IMG/VR virus record: IMGVR_UViG_3300031565_000064
Span: 1-47,753 of that record
DNA from: a virus
Strand: one strand, 5' to 3'
DNA: 47,753 nt
This document shows positions 26,205-32,652 of the stretch, piece after piece. The stretch's first letter is position 1. Each line of letters starts with the position of its first letter. A model generated the notes under the pieces. It did no database searches. It was not told the origin of the DNA and was given only the letters and a program-made list of their open reading frames with translations. The position numbers and the translations under genes are program-made.

Positions 26205-26585
26205 ATGTTTTTAGGATTACCGATAATCAAAGATATTTTTGGTGCTGTATCAAAAGTAGCAGATAAGCTAATACCTGACAAAAATAAAAGAGAACAATTT
26301 AAAGCTGTATTAAATGAAAAGTTATTGGAATTACAATTCAAAATAACAGATATTATGGCAAACGAAACAAATGGGAATTGGTTTCAAAGAAGTTGGAGAC
26401 CATTAACCGCTTTAATTTTTGTTTTTATAATTGTAAATGCAAAATTAATTTCTCCATATTTGAGAGCATTTTTTCCCGAAATACCACAGTTTGAAATAAG
26501 CCCTACAGAGTGGGGTTTGTATACTGCATTCTTAACATCGTATGGCATAGGTAGAAGTTACGAAAAATCAAAAAAGAAAGAATAA
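26205..26585 (+). CDS. Holin, 3-TM family
   Basis: 126 residues. The N-terminal helix (KDIFGAVSKVADKLIPDKNKREQF) followed by NWFQRSWRPLTALIFVFIIVN and a final membrane segment (EWGLYTAFLTSYGIGRSYEK) is typical of the 3-TM holin family found in phages and gene-transfer agents. The protein makes the membrane hole that releases the endolysin. Downstream of the M15 peptidase and with an AAAGGAG site. Confidence 0.8.
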   Translation: MFLGLPIIKDIFGAVSKVADKLIPDKNKREQFKAVLNEKLLELQFKITDIMANETNGNWFQRSWRPLTALIFVFIIVNAKLISPYLRAFFPEIPQFEISPTEWGLYTAFLTSYGIGRSYEKSKKKE

Positions 26586-26602
26586 TAAAGGAGGTAAAAT
26601 AA

Positions 26603-26830
26603 ATGATAACTTTTGATATAAAAAAACTAATTGAGAAGGGTATTAAAGGTTTTTTGAAAGGTTATATTACTGCTTTTGCTGGAATAAAGATTGTTGAAAG
26701 TTCTTTAACATCAGCTAATATAACAGAAGACCAATTGCTTGCATTAATTGCAGGCGGTGCGTTAGCAGTATTTGATATGTTGCGAAACTGGCTTAAAATA
26801 AAGTTTCCAAAAGTATTTGGCTGGCTTTAA
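26603..26830 (+). CDS. Small membrane protein after the holin
   Basis: 75 residues. A basic N-terminus (KKLIEKGIKGFLKGY) leads to two hydrophobic segments (ITAFAGIKIV and DQLLALIAGGALAVFDML), ending in a Lys-rich amphipathic part. AAAGGAGG site. Might be a second holin or an antiholin; no firm family. Last gene of the late operon before the terminator. Confidence 0.6.
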   Translation: MITFDIKKLIEKGIKGFLKGYITAFAGIKIVESSLTSANITEDQLLALIAGGALAVFDMLRNWLKIKFPKVFGWL

Positions 26831-26844
26831 TAGTTGCTGGCATT

Positions 26845-26905
26845 CTCACATCCTCGCTTATGCGTGTGAGTTAACCCCGTAGGAATATAAAAAAAACCTA
26901 CGGGG
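26845..26905 (+). terminator. Late-operon terminator, two hairpins
   Basis: First stem CTCACA/TGTGAG (26845-26850, 26865-26870); second stem CCCCGTAGG/CCTACGGGG (26875-26883, 26897-26905), 9 perfect pairs with an A-rich loop followed by ATTTAAAA. The second hairpin can act in both directions: on the minus strand the T-rich loop region follows. It ends the structural/lysis operon. Confidence 0.8.
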
Positions 26906-26916
26906 ATTTAAAAAAG

Positions 26917-26940
26917 GGCAACTATATAGTTATTTGACCC
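26917..26940. repeat. Left terminal inverted repeat of the outer transposon
   Basis: Begins GGCAACTATATAG and ends GACCC. It lies 8 bases downstream (minus-strand sense) of the stop codon of the small membrane gene. Pairs with 31211-31234 at 18/24 positions. Confidence 0.6.
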
Positions 26941-26948
26941 AAAAAAAA

Positions 26949-27107
26949 TTAATAGGTATTAACATATCCACTAACTTCCATATTTCCATAGGTGTTTATA
27001 GAAGAATTACCGAAGTAGAACTTAATTAAAACCAATACAAGCATAAGCAACGCTATAAAAATTAGGCATTCTTTAATAATTTTGTATATTTTCAAAAACT
27101 TATTCAT
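26949..27107 (-). CDS. 52-residue membrane protein, second cargo gene of the outer transposon
   Basis: Minus-strand ORF starting two bases after the stop of the cargo gene fragment, behind AAAAAGGAAAAATAATT. A basic N-terminus (NKFLKIYKIIKE) precedes one strong membrane helix (CLIFIALLMLVLVLIKFYF) and a short polar tail. It ends 8 bases from the transposon end. Co-transcription and near-overlap with the cargo gene suggest a two-gene unit, e.g. a soluble sensor plus a membrane partner; that role is inference. Confidence 0.6.
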   Translation of the reverse strand: MNKFLKIYKIIKECLIFIALLMLVLVLIKFYFGNSSINTYGNMEVSGYVNTY

Positions 27108-27109
27108 AA

Positions 27110-27745
27110 TTATTTTTCCTTTTTATCGTGTTCTATTTGTTTTGGCTTAACTGCTTCTAGTATATTCAAATGTTGCTTTTGTGATATTTTTTGTCTCTTT
27201 ACTTTTTCTATCAAATATTTTGGAAATTTTTTATATATATATTCAAATGAAAACCAATTTCTAAATTCAGGCAATGATTTATCAGGATACGCCCACGCTG
27301 GTTGTGGGTTACTATCTGATTGAGGATAATATTCTGGATAGTTATGTTCGTATGGTGTTCTTTCTCCATATTTTGAGTTTAGTTTTTTTTCTTTCCAATA
27401 TTTACCCCAATTTATACCTACACTTAAATCTGGTATAGTTTTGTCATTCACAATTACACTTCCCCTTATAAGCGTAACTATCAAGCCATTCATTTCCCTA
27501 AAAACACTAAAAAATCCGTTTGGAACTTTATCAAAATTTAAATCAACTCTATCTAAAAAATATTTCCACTGATTTAATTTTTCAGTTTGGTATACATATC
27601 CTACTTTATTGTAAATATATTGTCTAAACGATATTCTTGCTAATATTCTGTAATTTTGTATTGCTTCTTTTCTAGGTTCTGCGTCCTCATATGCAAAATA
27701 TTCTAACAATGCCATACATACTGCTTCAGGATAAGCATTATATTT
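27110..27745 (-). pseudogene. C-terminal fragment of the split cargo gene (BstA-like region?)
   Basis: Open on the minus strand from the target site (27745) to TAA at 27110. Joined to the N-terminal piece (29848-30251) across one copy of the target duplication, it restores a 343-residue protein in frame: ...GIKYNAYPEAVCMALLEYF.... Conserved-looking blocks include KVPNGFFSVFREMNGLIVTLI, TIPDLSVGINWGKYW, YGERTPYEHNYPEYYPQSDS, NPQPAWAYPD and FRNWFSFEYIYKKFPKYL. From memory these resemble the C-terminal part of phage BstA-type abortive-infection proteins; this is tentative. An internal ATG at 27715 could still start a 201-residue product. Confidence 0.7.
27738..27745. repeat. Target-site duplication, left copy
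   Basis: TTATATTT directly left of the inner IS; identical to 29848-29855. Eight bases is the usual duplication length for the IS1595 family. Confidence 0.92.
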
Positions 27746-27771
27746 GGGATTTATATACTTAACTAGCCAAA
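27746..27771. repeat. Left terminal inverted repeat of the inner IS
   Basis: 26 bases starting GGGATTTATATAC, a perfect inverted copy of 29822-29847. The GGG start is typical of IS1595 ends. Confidence 0.93.
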
Positions 27772-27786
27772 AAAACTAAAAAACAC

Positions 27787-27815
27787 TTGACTAGCCATTA
27801 TTTTTATGTTACGAT
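27787..27815 (+). promoter_or_regulatory. Promoter of the inner IS transposase
   Basis: TTGACT (27787-27792), 17-base spacer, TACGAT (27810-27815), then TTAGGAGGATACATATT before the ATG at 27842. A good sigma70-type match. Confidence 0.7.
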
Positions 27816-27841
27816 ATGTTTATATTAGGAGGATACATATT

Positions 27842-28783
27842 ATGATTAAATTTAGTCTAATTGAATTTTTTAAGAAGTTTCCAAGTGAAGAGGATGCCAC
27901 ACTTTATTTTGAAAAATTAAGATGGGGAAATGATATTACTTGTCCTTATTGTAAAAGCAAGTCTATATCAGAATGTGTAAGGCCAATGCCATATAGATGT
28001 CGTGATTGTCGCAAACATTTTAGTGTTAGGGTTGGAACTATACTATCAGAGTCAAAATTACCACTTCAAAAATGGTTATTGGCCATATACATACTTACTA
28101 ATTCTAAAAAGGGTATTTCTTCAATTCAGTTGGCCGAGTATTTAGAAACTACTCAAAAAACAGCTTGGTTTTTAGCTCATAGAATAAGGGAAACTTGGTT
28201 GCAAGAAAATGATAAACTTGATGGAGTTATTGAAATTGACGAAACATACATTGGGGGAAAAGAGGGCAATAAACATCAGAACAAGAAAACATTAAATACA
28301 CAGGGTAGAAGTACAAAAACAAAAATGGCTATACTTGGAGCACTAGAAAGACGAGGAAAAATAAAGGCCAAGATAGTAAATAATACAAATGAAACTACTA
28401 TAAATTACTTTGCTAATAATAATATTAAAAAATCTGCAATACTTAATACTGATGAGTATAGAAGTTATAATCAACTTAAAAATCAGGGTTTTATACACAA
28501 AAGAGTAAAACATTCAGTAAAAGAATATGTATATGGCCAATATCATACAAATGGAATAGAAAGTTTTTGGGCTTTGTTAAAAAGAGGGTATTATGGAATT
28601 TATCATCATATGAGTTCAAAACATTTACAGAGATATATAGATGAGTTTTCTAACAGGCATAATATGATAGAAACCTCTGGAATTGATAAAATAAAAGTCA
28701 CATTTAATAAGGGTATAGGTAAGAAACTAACCTATAGGGAGCTAATAAATGACAAAAAAAAAGAAAATTATAGAACCAATTAA
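27842..28783 (+). CDS. IS1595-family transposase of the inner element
   Basis: 313 residues from ATG 27842 (AGGAGG 8 bases upstream; an ATG 36 bases earlier lies inside the promoter region and is less likely). An N-terminal zinc ribbon has C34-C37 and C53-C56 (TCPYCK, YRCRDCRKHF), followed by VGTILSESKLPLQKWL, typical of the family. Catalytic residues: D133 (IEIDETYIGGK), D204 (NTDEY) and E240 in HTNGIESFW. Near the C-terminus, GKKLTYRELIND overlaps the start of the cargo gene by 35 bases. Intact and probably active. Confidence 0.93.
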   Translation: MIKFSLIEFFKKFPSEEDATLYFEKLRWGNDITCPYCKSKSISECVRPMPYRCRDCRKHFSVRVGTILSESKLPLQKWLLAIYILTNSKKGISSIQLAEYLETTQKTAWFLAHRIRETWLQENDKLDGVIEIDETYIGGKEGNKHQNKKTLNTQGRSTKTKMAILGALERRGKIKAKIVNNTNETTINYFANNNIKKSAILNTDEYRSYNQLKNQGFIHKRVKHSVKEYVYGQYHTNGIESFWALLKRGYYGIYHHMSSKHLQRYIDEFSNRHNMIETSGIDKIKVTFNKGIGKKLTYRELINDKKKENYRTN

Positions 28784-29789
28784 AGCATCATCTGAAGATG
28801 TTGTAAAAGCTATTGTTGATGTGGGTAAATCAATGGAAGAAAAAAAATATCCAAGAGCTTTAACTAGTGATGGTGTTATATCTCCTATCATTAAAGCAGA
28901 ATGTTGGATATTAGATAATGGTAAATATATAGTTCGTGGCCGTGGTTTTATTAGAACATTAACAGGGGTTGAGGATGACAAGAAATTATCAGGCCAAAGA
29001 TTTAAAAGACTGTTAAATAGTAAAGCATTGTGCAATATTTTATCAGAAGAATTAAGAAACAAGCTAAGTATTCCAATTGATTTTTACACAAAAAAAGGGA
29101 AAATGGAGTGGGGATATGATGCTACGGCTTTACCACAAATGGCAAAGGATTTTTGGAAAGCATACCTAACTAAAAAAATAAAAGAGGGAGATACCTACTT
29201 TTATGAGGCCAAAAATTCGGAAAAATTAGTTAACGCTTTCTTAAATTTAAGCATTACCACTCATATAGAACAAATTACAGGATTTAACCCAAAGGCAAGA
29301 GAATTTGCCGAGGCATTTTTTAGAGAAAATTTTGTCAGAGAATTACCATCAGGCCAAAAAAGGAAATTTGAAGATATTGGTTTCTTTGATGGTATGTATA
29401 AAATATATGGTCTTATTAGAAAAAAAGATAAACCTTGGCAAAATCCTTCCTTTTTTGGAAAATTTATAAACAAATATATATATACTCCACTAGATGTTAT
29501 AGTTACTAATGGAAAAATAAAAACAAGGGATATATTAAGAAAACAATTAAAAGAAAAAAGAGGTAAAAGCGGAAGAACTTTATATTCTTTTATACAAGAA
29601 AAGGGAGAGGCCAAGTTTTTTGGCCATCTTGGTATGCTCACACATCTTATGAAAGTTTCTGATAACAAAGATGAATTTGATGAGTTATTTAACCAGTTTT
29701 TTACAAATTTATTACCAACGAAAGATTTATTTGAGAAAGAGCATAGACGGGATGTTTTTAGTAGGATTATAAATAAAAAGGGACAATAG
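28749..29789 (+). CDS. P63C-domain protein, cargo of the inner IS
   Basis: 346 residues. The N-terminal half has KAECWILDNGKYIVRGRGFIRTL and GYDATALPQMAKDFWKAYL; the C-terminal half has REFAEAFFRENFVRELPS, NPSFFGKFINKYIYTPLD and LYSFIQEKGEAKFFGHLGML, which together match the layout of P63C-domain proteins known from phages and mobile elements (function uncertain, probably DNA-related). Its start lies within the transposase 3' end, with the ribosome site in the codons for the ELIN motif (GGGAGCTAATAA-ATG). Co-transcription with the transposase is likely. Confidence 0.75.
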   Translation: MTKKKKIIEPIKASSEDVVKAIVDVGKSMEEKKYPRALTSDGVISPIIKAECWILDNGKYIVRGRGFIRTLTGVEDDKKLSGQRFKRLLNSKALCNILSEELRNKLSIPIDFYTKKGKMEWGYDATALPQMAKDFWKAYLTKKIKEGDTYFYEAKNSEKLVNAFLNLSITTHIEQITGFNPKAREFAEAFFRENFVRELPSGQKRKFEDIGFFDGMYKIYGLIRKKDKPWQNPSFFGKFINKYIYTPLDVIVTNGKIKTRDILRKQLKEKRGKSGRTLYSFIQEKGEAKFFGHLGMLTHLMKVSDNKDEFDELFNQFFTNLLPTKDLFEKEHRRDVFSRIINKKGQ

Positions 29790-29821
29790 ATATTTATCAA
29801 TTTAGTAATGTAAATTTAAAC

Positions 29822-29847
29822 TTTGGCTAGTTAAGTATATAAATCCC
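29822..29847. repeat. Right terminal inverted repeat of the inner IS
   Basis: 26 bases ending ATATAAATCCC; perfect inverted copy of 27746-27771. Confidence 0.93.
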
Positions 29848-29855
29848 TTATATTT
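29848..29855. repeat. Target-site duplication, right copy
   Basis: TTATATTT, identical to 27738-27745. On the minus strand it encodes part of the K-Y codons of the split cargo gene. Confidence 0.92.
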
Positions 29856-30251
29856 AATACCTTTTTTTGTTACTGATATAAAAAGATGCTCGCCATTGTA
29901 ATTTGTATCTCTCAATATTTGTTTAATTTTTATAGTTCTAGTGTTGTCATCTCTACCGTCCCATTCTTTATTAACCCTGTATAGAGTTTTTCTATGTACT
30001 CCACAAATTTTAGCAAGACCAGTCTCTGTTAAATAAGGTATTCCATTTTCTAATACTCCCATTATTATACCATCTACATCTTTTTCTACATCCACTATAA
30101 AAGAAAACTCGTCTTGACCTGCGCCCAAATTCGGTGTTTTGCGGGTGTTTTTAATTAATTTCCCCTCTGAAACAATGGGTGCGCCCAGTTCGCTTTTTTT
30201 CACTCTAGCAACACGATTTAAAAATTCTTCAAATTTTTTTTTCTTATCCAT
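29848..30251 (-). pseudogene. N-terminal fragment of the split cargo gene
   Basis: 134 codons from ATG 30251 to the insertion point; reading on, the frame runs into the inner IS and stops at 29802, giving a 149-residue hybrid. Residues 61-97 (GIIMGVLENGIPYLTETG, LAKICGVHRKTLYRVNKEW) look like a helix-turn-helix domain with a BRO/KilA-like lead strand. The ATG overlaps the last 8 bases of the outer transposase gene, with AAGGAGCTTATAA supplying the ribosome site from its ELIN codons. The intact gene would encode a 343-residue protein. Confidence 0.8.
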
Positions 30252-31161
30252 TTATAAGCTCCTTATACTGTAATCTCTTACCACTTGTTAAACTAAAAAA
30301 CTCATTTATCCGTTCCTGTATACTGTAACCCCTTGTATTCCAACGAAAACAAAACATATCGGCATATTTTTGTATATGCTTTTTACTAGCAGAGTGATAT
30401 ATTCCATTTATTGTTCTTTTAAAATGAGCAAATGAACCCTCTATATTATTTGTAGTAATCCCGCCTTTGCCTACATACTCTTTAAAGGTATGGTTAACTA
30501 TTTTTCTTTTATCTTTTGGTAAGAACTTATATATAGGGCTTTCGTCTGTATGTATTATAGCATTATCAGATATATTACTTTCAATAATTGGCTTTACATT
30601 GCCTTTAGTGGCTTTTTCTATGCTTTGATATTTAATACTGCCTTTTTTCTCTATCATACCCAAAATAGGCTTTTTATCGCCTAATATGGTGTTATATTCT
30701 TTGGTGCGTTTATTTTTATGCTTGTTTGTTTCCTTACCGCCTATATATGTTTCGTCAACCTCTACAATGCCTTTTAACGGCTTTTTAAATGAATTACTAT
30801 CTACCGCATATCTTAACCTTTGTAACATATACCACGCTGTTTTTTGAGTTACTTTAATATCTTTGGCAAGCTGTAAACTGGATATACCCTTTTTATGTGA
30901 AGTCATAAGGTAAATAGCCATAAACCATTTTTTTAATGAAATTTTACTATCTTCAAATATAGTGCCTATTTTAACACCAAACTTTTTTCTACACTCCGCA
31001 CATTTATGAGTTTTATTATTAGAAAAATGATATATTTTTTTACTGTTACAAAACGGACAGTAAAAACCATCTTTGTATATTATTGCAGTGAGATATTTTA
31101 TACACTTTAATTCGGTATCAAAGGTATTTATTACTTCTAAAAAACTGTTAAATTTTTTCAT
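30244..31161 (-). CDS. IS1595-family transposase of the outer element
   Basis: 305 residues, full length. Zinc ribbon C35-C38 and C54-C57 (FYCPFCNS, HKCAECRKKFG), VGTIFEDSKISLKKW-type segment, and catalytic D136 (VEVDETYIGGKE), D206 (HTDES) and E241 (NNIEGSFAHFK). Related to but clearly different from the inner transposase, with GKRLQYKELING as its last residues. A GGGAG site precedes the start. Alone on the minus strand with its cargo. Confidence 0.92.
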   Translation of the reverse strand: MKKFNSFLEVINTFDTELKCIKYLTAIIYKDGFYCPFCNSKKIYHFSNNKTHKCAECRKKFGVKIGTIFEDSKISLKKWFMAIYLMTSHKKGISSLQLAKDIKVTQKTAWYMLQRLRYAVDSNSFKKPLKGIVEVDETYIGGKETNKHKNKRTKEYNTILGDKKPILGMIEKKGSIKYQSIEKATKGNVKPIIESNISDNAIIHTDESPIYKFLPKDKRKIVNHTFKEYVGKGGITTNNIEGSFAHFKRTINGIYHSASKKHIQKYADMFCFRWNTRGYSIQERINEFFSLTSGKRLQYKELING

Positions 31162-31210
31162 TTTTATAGCTCCCTTACTCTTAACTAAATATATTATATC
31201 TTAATTAGCT

Positions 31211-31234
31211 GGGTCTGTAAAGTATATAGTTTCC
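31211..31234. repeat. Right terminal inverted repeat of the outer transposon
   Basis: Begins GGGTCTGTAAAG and ends ATATAGTTTCC. Reverse complement matches the inner IS end at 16/23 positions and the left repeat 26917-26940 at 18/24. Confidence 0.6.
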
Positions 31235-31256
31235 TTGTTTTATATAAAACTAGCAC

Positions 31257-31285
31257 TTGACATATATAAGGTATATGTGTAGTAT
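31257..31285 (+). promoter_or_regulatory. Early promoter candidate 1
   Basis: TTGACA (31257-31262), 17-base spacer, TAGTAT (31280-31285). It lies directly outside the transposon end, so the element inserted just upstream of the early promoters. The -10 match is weaker than in the next promoter. Confidence 0.5.
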
Positions 31286-31312
31286 ATATGTATAGTTATT
31301 TTAAAATAACAC

Positions 31313-31341
31313 TTGACAAGAAATAAAAAAACATTTAAAAT
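31313..31341 (+). promoter_or_regulatory. Early promoter 2
   Basis: TTGACA (31313-31318), 17-base spacer, TAAAAT (31336-31341), followed by ATTAGTGTAGTAAG. The TTGACAAG start and GTGTAGTA downstream are shared with the promoters at 33342 and 36630. Confidence 0.85.
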
Positions 31342-31357
31342 ATTAGTGTAGTAAGAA

Positions 31358-31390
31358 AGTAATAAAAAAACTGAAACCAAAAGGAGAAAA
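31358..31390 (+). repeat. Leader repeat copy 1 (5' UTR with ribosome site)
   Basis: Contains ACTGAAACCAAAAGGAGA after an A-rich run. Near-identical copies at 31541-31570 and 36674-36706, each ending a few bases before an ATG. Confidence 0.85.
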
Positions 31391-31394
31391 GAAA

Positions 31395-31535
31395 ATGGAA
31401 ATAACAATACTAAACGAAAGACTTTTTATAGCAGAAGCAAACGAAATCGCTGGAAACTTAAACACACATTTGGAAAATTTTCAAGGCGAAACAGAATTAG
31501 AACGAGCAATGACTTGTATAGAAAACAACAACTAA
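31395..31535 (+). CDS. 46-residue early protein, unknown
   Basis: Starts 5 bases after the leader repeat with AAAAGGAGAAAAGAAA. EITILNERLFIAEANEIAGNLN and an acidic C-terminal helix. Not recognised; real because of the strong promoter, leader and site. Confidence 0.65.
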   Translation: MEITILNERLFIAEANEIAGNLNTHLENFQGETELERAMTCIENNN

Positions 31536-31540
31536 AAAGA

Positions 31541-31570
31541 AGTAAAAAAACTGAAACCAAAAGGAGAAAA
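31541..31570 (+). repeat. Leader repeat copy 2
   Basis: AAAAAAACTGAAACCAAAAG followed by GAGAAAA; second copy of the leader, placed between the 46- and 61-residue genes without a promoter of its own. Confidence 0.85.
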
Positions 31571-31574
31571 TAAA

Positions 31575-31760
31575 ATGAAAGTAAAAATTTTATATAGATA
31601 TCGCGACTTGGAATTGAATTACTATAAACTTGAAAGCATTATTACAAATAGTCGGTATAAAACTATCTATGAAACTCAAATAAACCTGTTTAAAATACTA
31701 CCAAAAAAAATATTGGAATTACCAAAGCTATTCATACGGGATATTGTGAAAATAAAATGA
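31575..31760 (+). CDS. 61-residue basic early protein, unknown
   Basis: Behind the second leader repeat. Rich in Lys/Tyr/Ile/Leu (KVKILYRYRDLELNYYKL, then helical ILPKKILELPKLF). The stop overlaps the next ATG (ATGA), coupling it to the outer-membrane protein gene. Function unknown. Confidence 0.6.
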   Translation: MKVKILYRYRDLELNYYKLESIITNSRYKTIYETQINLFKILPKKILELPKLFIRDIVKIK

Positions 31761-32284
31761 AAAAAATAACAATAATAATAAGTATTATATTTTGTGTTTG
31801 TTTTTCACAGGCAAAGAATATAATTAGCTTAAATGTTGGTAGTGCAATACCTGTAACTTGGAATTATGGAAGTGCATTTTATGCAGGCTTTTCACAAGGT
31901 TATAGTATCTCAAAGTATTTTAATTTAGGTTTTGATTTATCCTATAATTTTAACCATAGACAGTATGAAAATAATCTAAAAAGAGAAATTAAAATATTAA
32001 ATTTAATTCCTTATGTAGAATATAATTTGTCTATTAACAGGCATTTAATATATTCATATTTTGGTTTTGGGATTAGTTTTATAAATATGGACGATGATAC
32101 TACTATACCCGACATAGATGATATGACTAAACGATATTTTACTGGCATTTTTGGAATAGGGTATATGTATCAATGGTTAGAGAATATATACATAGGTTTT
32201 GATTTAAGATACCAACATATATTTCAAAGCGGTGGTATAAAGAATAATATTATACCGACTGCTAAAATATCTTATATTTTTTAA
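31757..32284 (+). CDS. Phage-encoded outer-membrane beta-barrel protein
   Basis: 175 residues. An N-terminal signal peptide (basic KK, hydrophobic ITIIISIIFCVCF, cleavage likely after SQA) is followed by alternating short amphipathic strands with aromatic residues at their ends (GYSISKYFNLGFDLSYNF, LIYSYFGFGISF, FGIGYMYQW). It ends SYIF, with the terminal Phe typical of proteins recognised by the outer-membrane insertion machinery. Such phage barrels (lambda Lom is a known example) can change the host surface or block other phages; the role here is inference. Confidence 0.75.
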   Translation: MKKITIIISIIFCVCFSQAKNIISLNVGSAIPVTWNYGSAFYAGFSQGYSISKYFNLGFDLSYNFNHRQYENNLKREIKILNLIPYVEYNLSINRHLIYSYFGFGISFINMDDDTTIPDIDDMTKRYFTGIFGIGYMYQWLENIYIGFDLRYQHIFQSGGIKNNIIPTAKISYIF

Positions 32285-32358
32285 CAATTTTACAATCTTC
32301 CACTGGGGCATCTGATGAAGTGAGGCATCGGAAGAAAGTAAAAAAAAGGAGTAACTCA
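32285..32358 (+). other. Structured leader before the 74-residue membrane gene
   Basis: CTTCC ... GGAAG closes a loop containing ACT/AGT and two GGCATC copies. Followed by AAAAAAAGGAG. Might be a local hairpin hindering or aiding translation; no known family. Confidence 0.3.
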
Positions 32359-32583
32359 ATGAGTGAAACGAAAAAAAAAGACTATAAAACAAAAAACATC
32401 GCAAAAATGTCTCATCGTGAAATATACGATGAGATAAATTCCTGCATAGAACAAGAGGATTATGACCTTGTTAAAATGTGGGAAAATGTATTATTTTTGC
32501 GAGGTGTCCAGTTGTTGTTTAAACTTATGATAGGAACAGTTATAGCAGTTGTTATAATTGGAGTATTACTTATCGTAAGGTAG
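32359..32583 (+). CDS. Small single-pass membrane protein
   Basis: 74 residues from ATG 32359 (AAAAAAAGGAG site; the ATG 39 bases upstream lies within a hairpin). A charged cytoplasmic N-terminus of about 45 residues precedes one membrane helix (LFKLMIGTVIAVVIIGVLL). Probably an early host-modifying or exclusion protein; no family seen. Confidence 0.6.
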   Translation: MSETKKKDYKTKNIAKMSHREIYDEINSCIEQEDYDLVKMWENVLFLRGVQLLFKLMIGTVIAVVIIGVLLIVR

Positions 32584-32590
32584 TCTGAAC

Positions 32591-32618
32591 CTGTCCGCTC
32601 GCACAAACGGGCGGGCAG
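32591..32618 (+). terminator. GC-rich hairpin after the 74-residue gene
   Basis: CTGTCCGCTCG (32591-32601) pairs with CGGGCGGGCAG (32608-32618), with G-U pairs, around CACAAA, followed by TTATATT. Probably a partial terminator. Confidence 0.6.
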
Positions 32619-32652
32619 TTATATTATACTAAATTAAGAGAGGTTTAAAAAA

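Larger units (their letters stand above)
27746..29847 (+). mobile_element. Inner IS1595-family element with P63C cargo, complete
   Basis: 2102 bp. The 26-bp terminal repeats at 27746-27771 and 29822-29847 are perfect inverted copies starting GGGATTTATATAC, flanked by the duplication TTATATTT. It carries a transposase and an overlapping P63C-type gene with its own promoter. The insertion splits the cargo gene of the outer transposon, and both halves remain open and in frame when the element is removed, so the insertion looks recent. Confidence 0.95.
26917..31234 (-). mobile_element. Outer IS1595-family transposon with cargo, split by a second IS
   Basis: Imperfect inverted repeats bound the block: 26917-26940 and 31211-31234 match at 18 of 24 positions, both starting GG and containing the core ACTATATA. 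The right end also matches the terminal repeat of the inner element at 16 of 23 positions. The block encodes a transposase (30244-31161), a cargo gene now in two pieces, and a 52-residue membrane protein, all on the minus strand against every phage gene. Removing the inner element (2102 bp plus one target copy) leaves about 2.2 kb. No 8-bp target duplication is visible at the outer ends. Confidence 0.65.

Noticed and set aside
26917-26940. A phage operator, because the sequence is nearly palindromic (GGGCAACTATATAG ... GACCC)
   Set aside because: Its match to the right transposon end and position next to the cargo stop explain it better.
27806-27841. Transposase start at the ATG at 27806
   Set aside because: It overlaps the -10 region of the promoter; ATG 27842 has an AGGAGG at the correct distance.
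29802-29847. The last 15 codons of the 30251 minus-strand ORF as genuine protein
   Set aside because: They are translated from the inverted repeat and end region of the inner IS, so they are not original coding sequence.
31211-31234. Left end of a further IS element to the right, because it reads GGGTCTGTAAAG on the plus strand
   Set aside because: No transposase lies to the right, and its reverse complement matches the inner IS end better (16/23).
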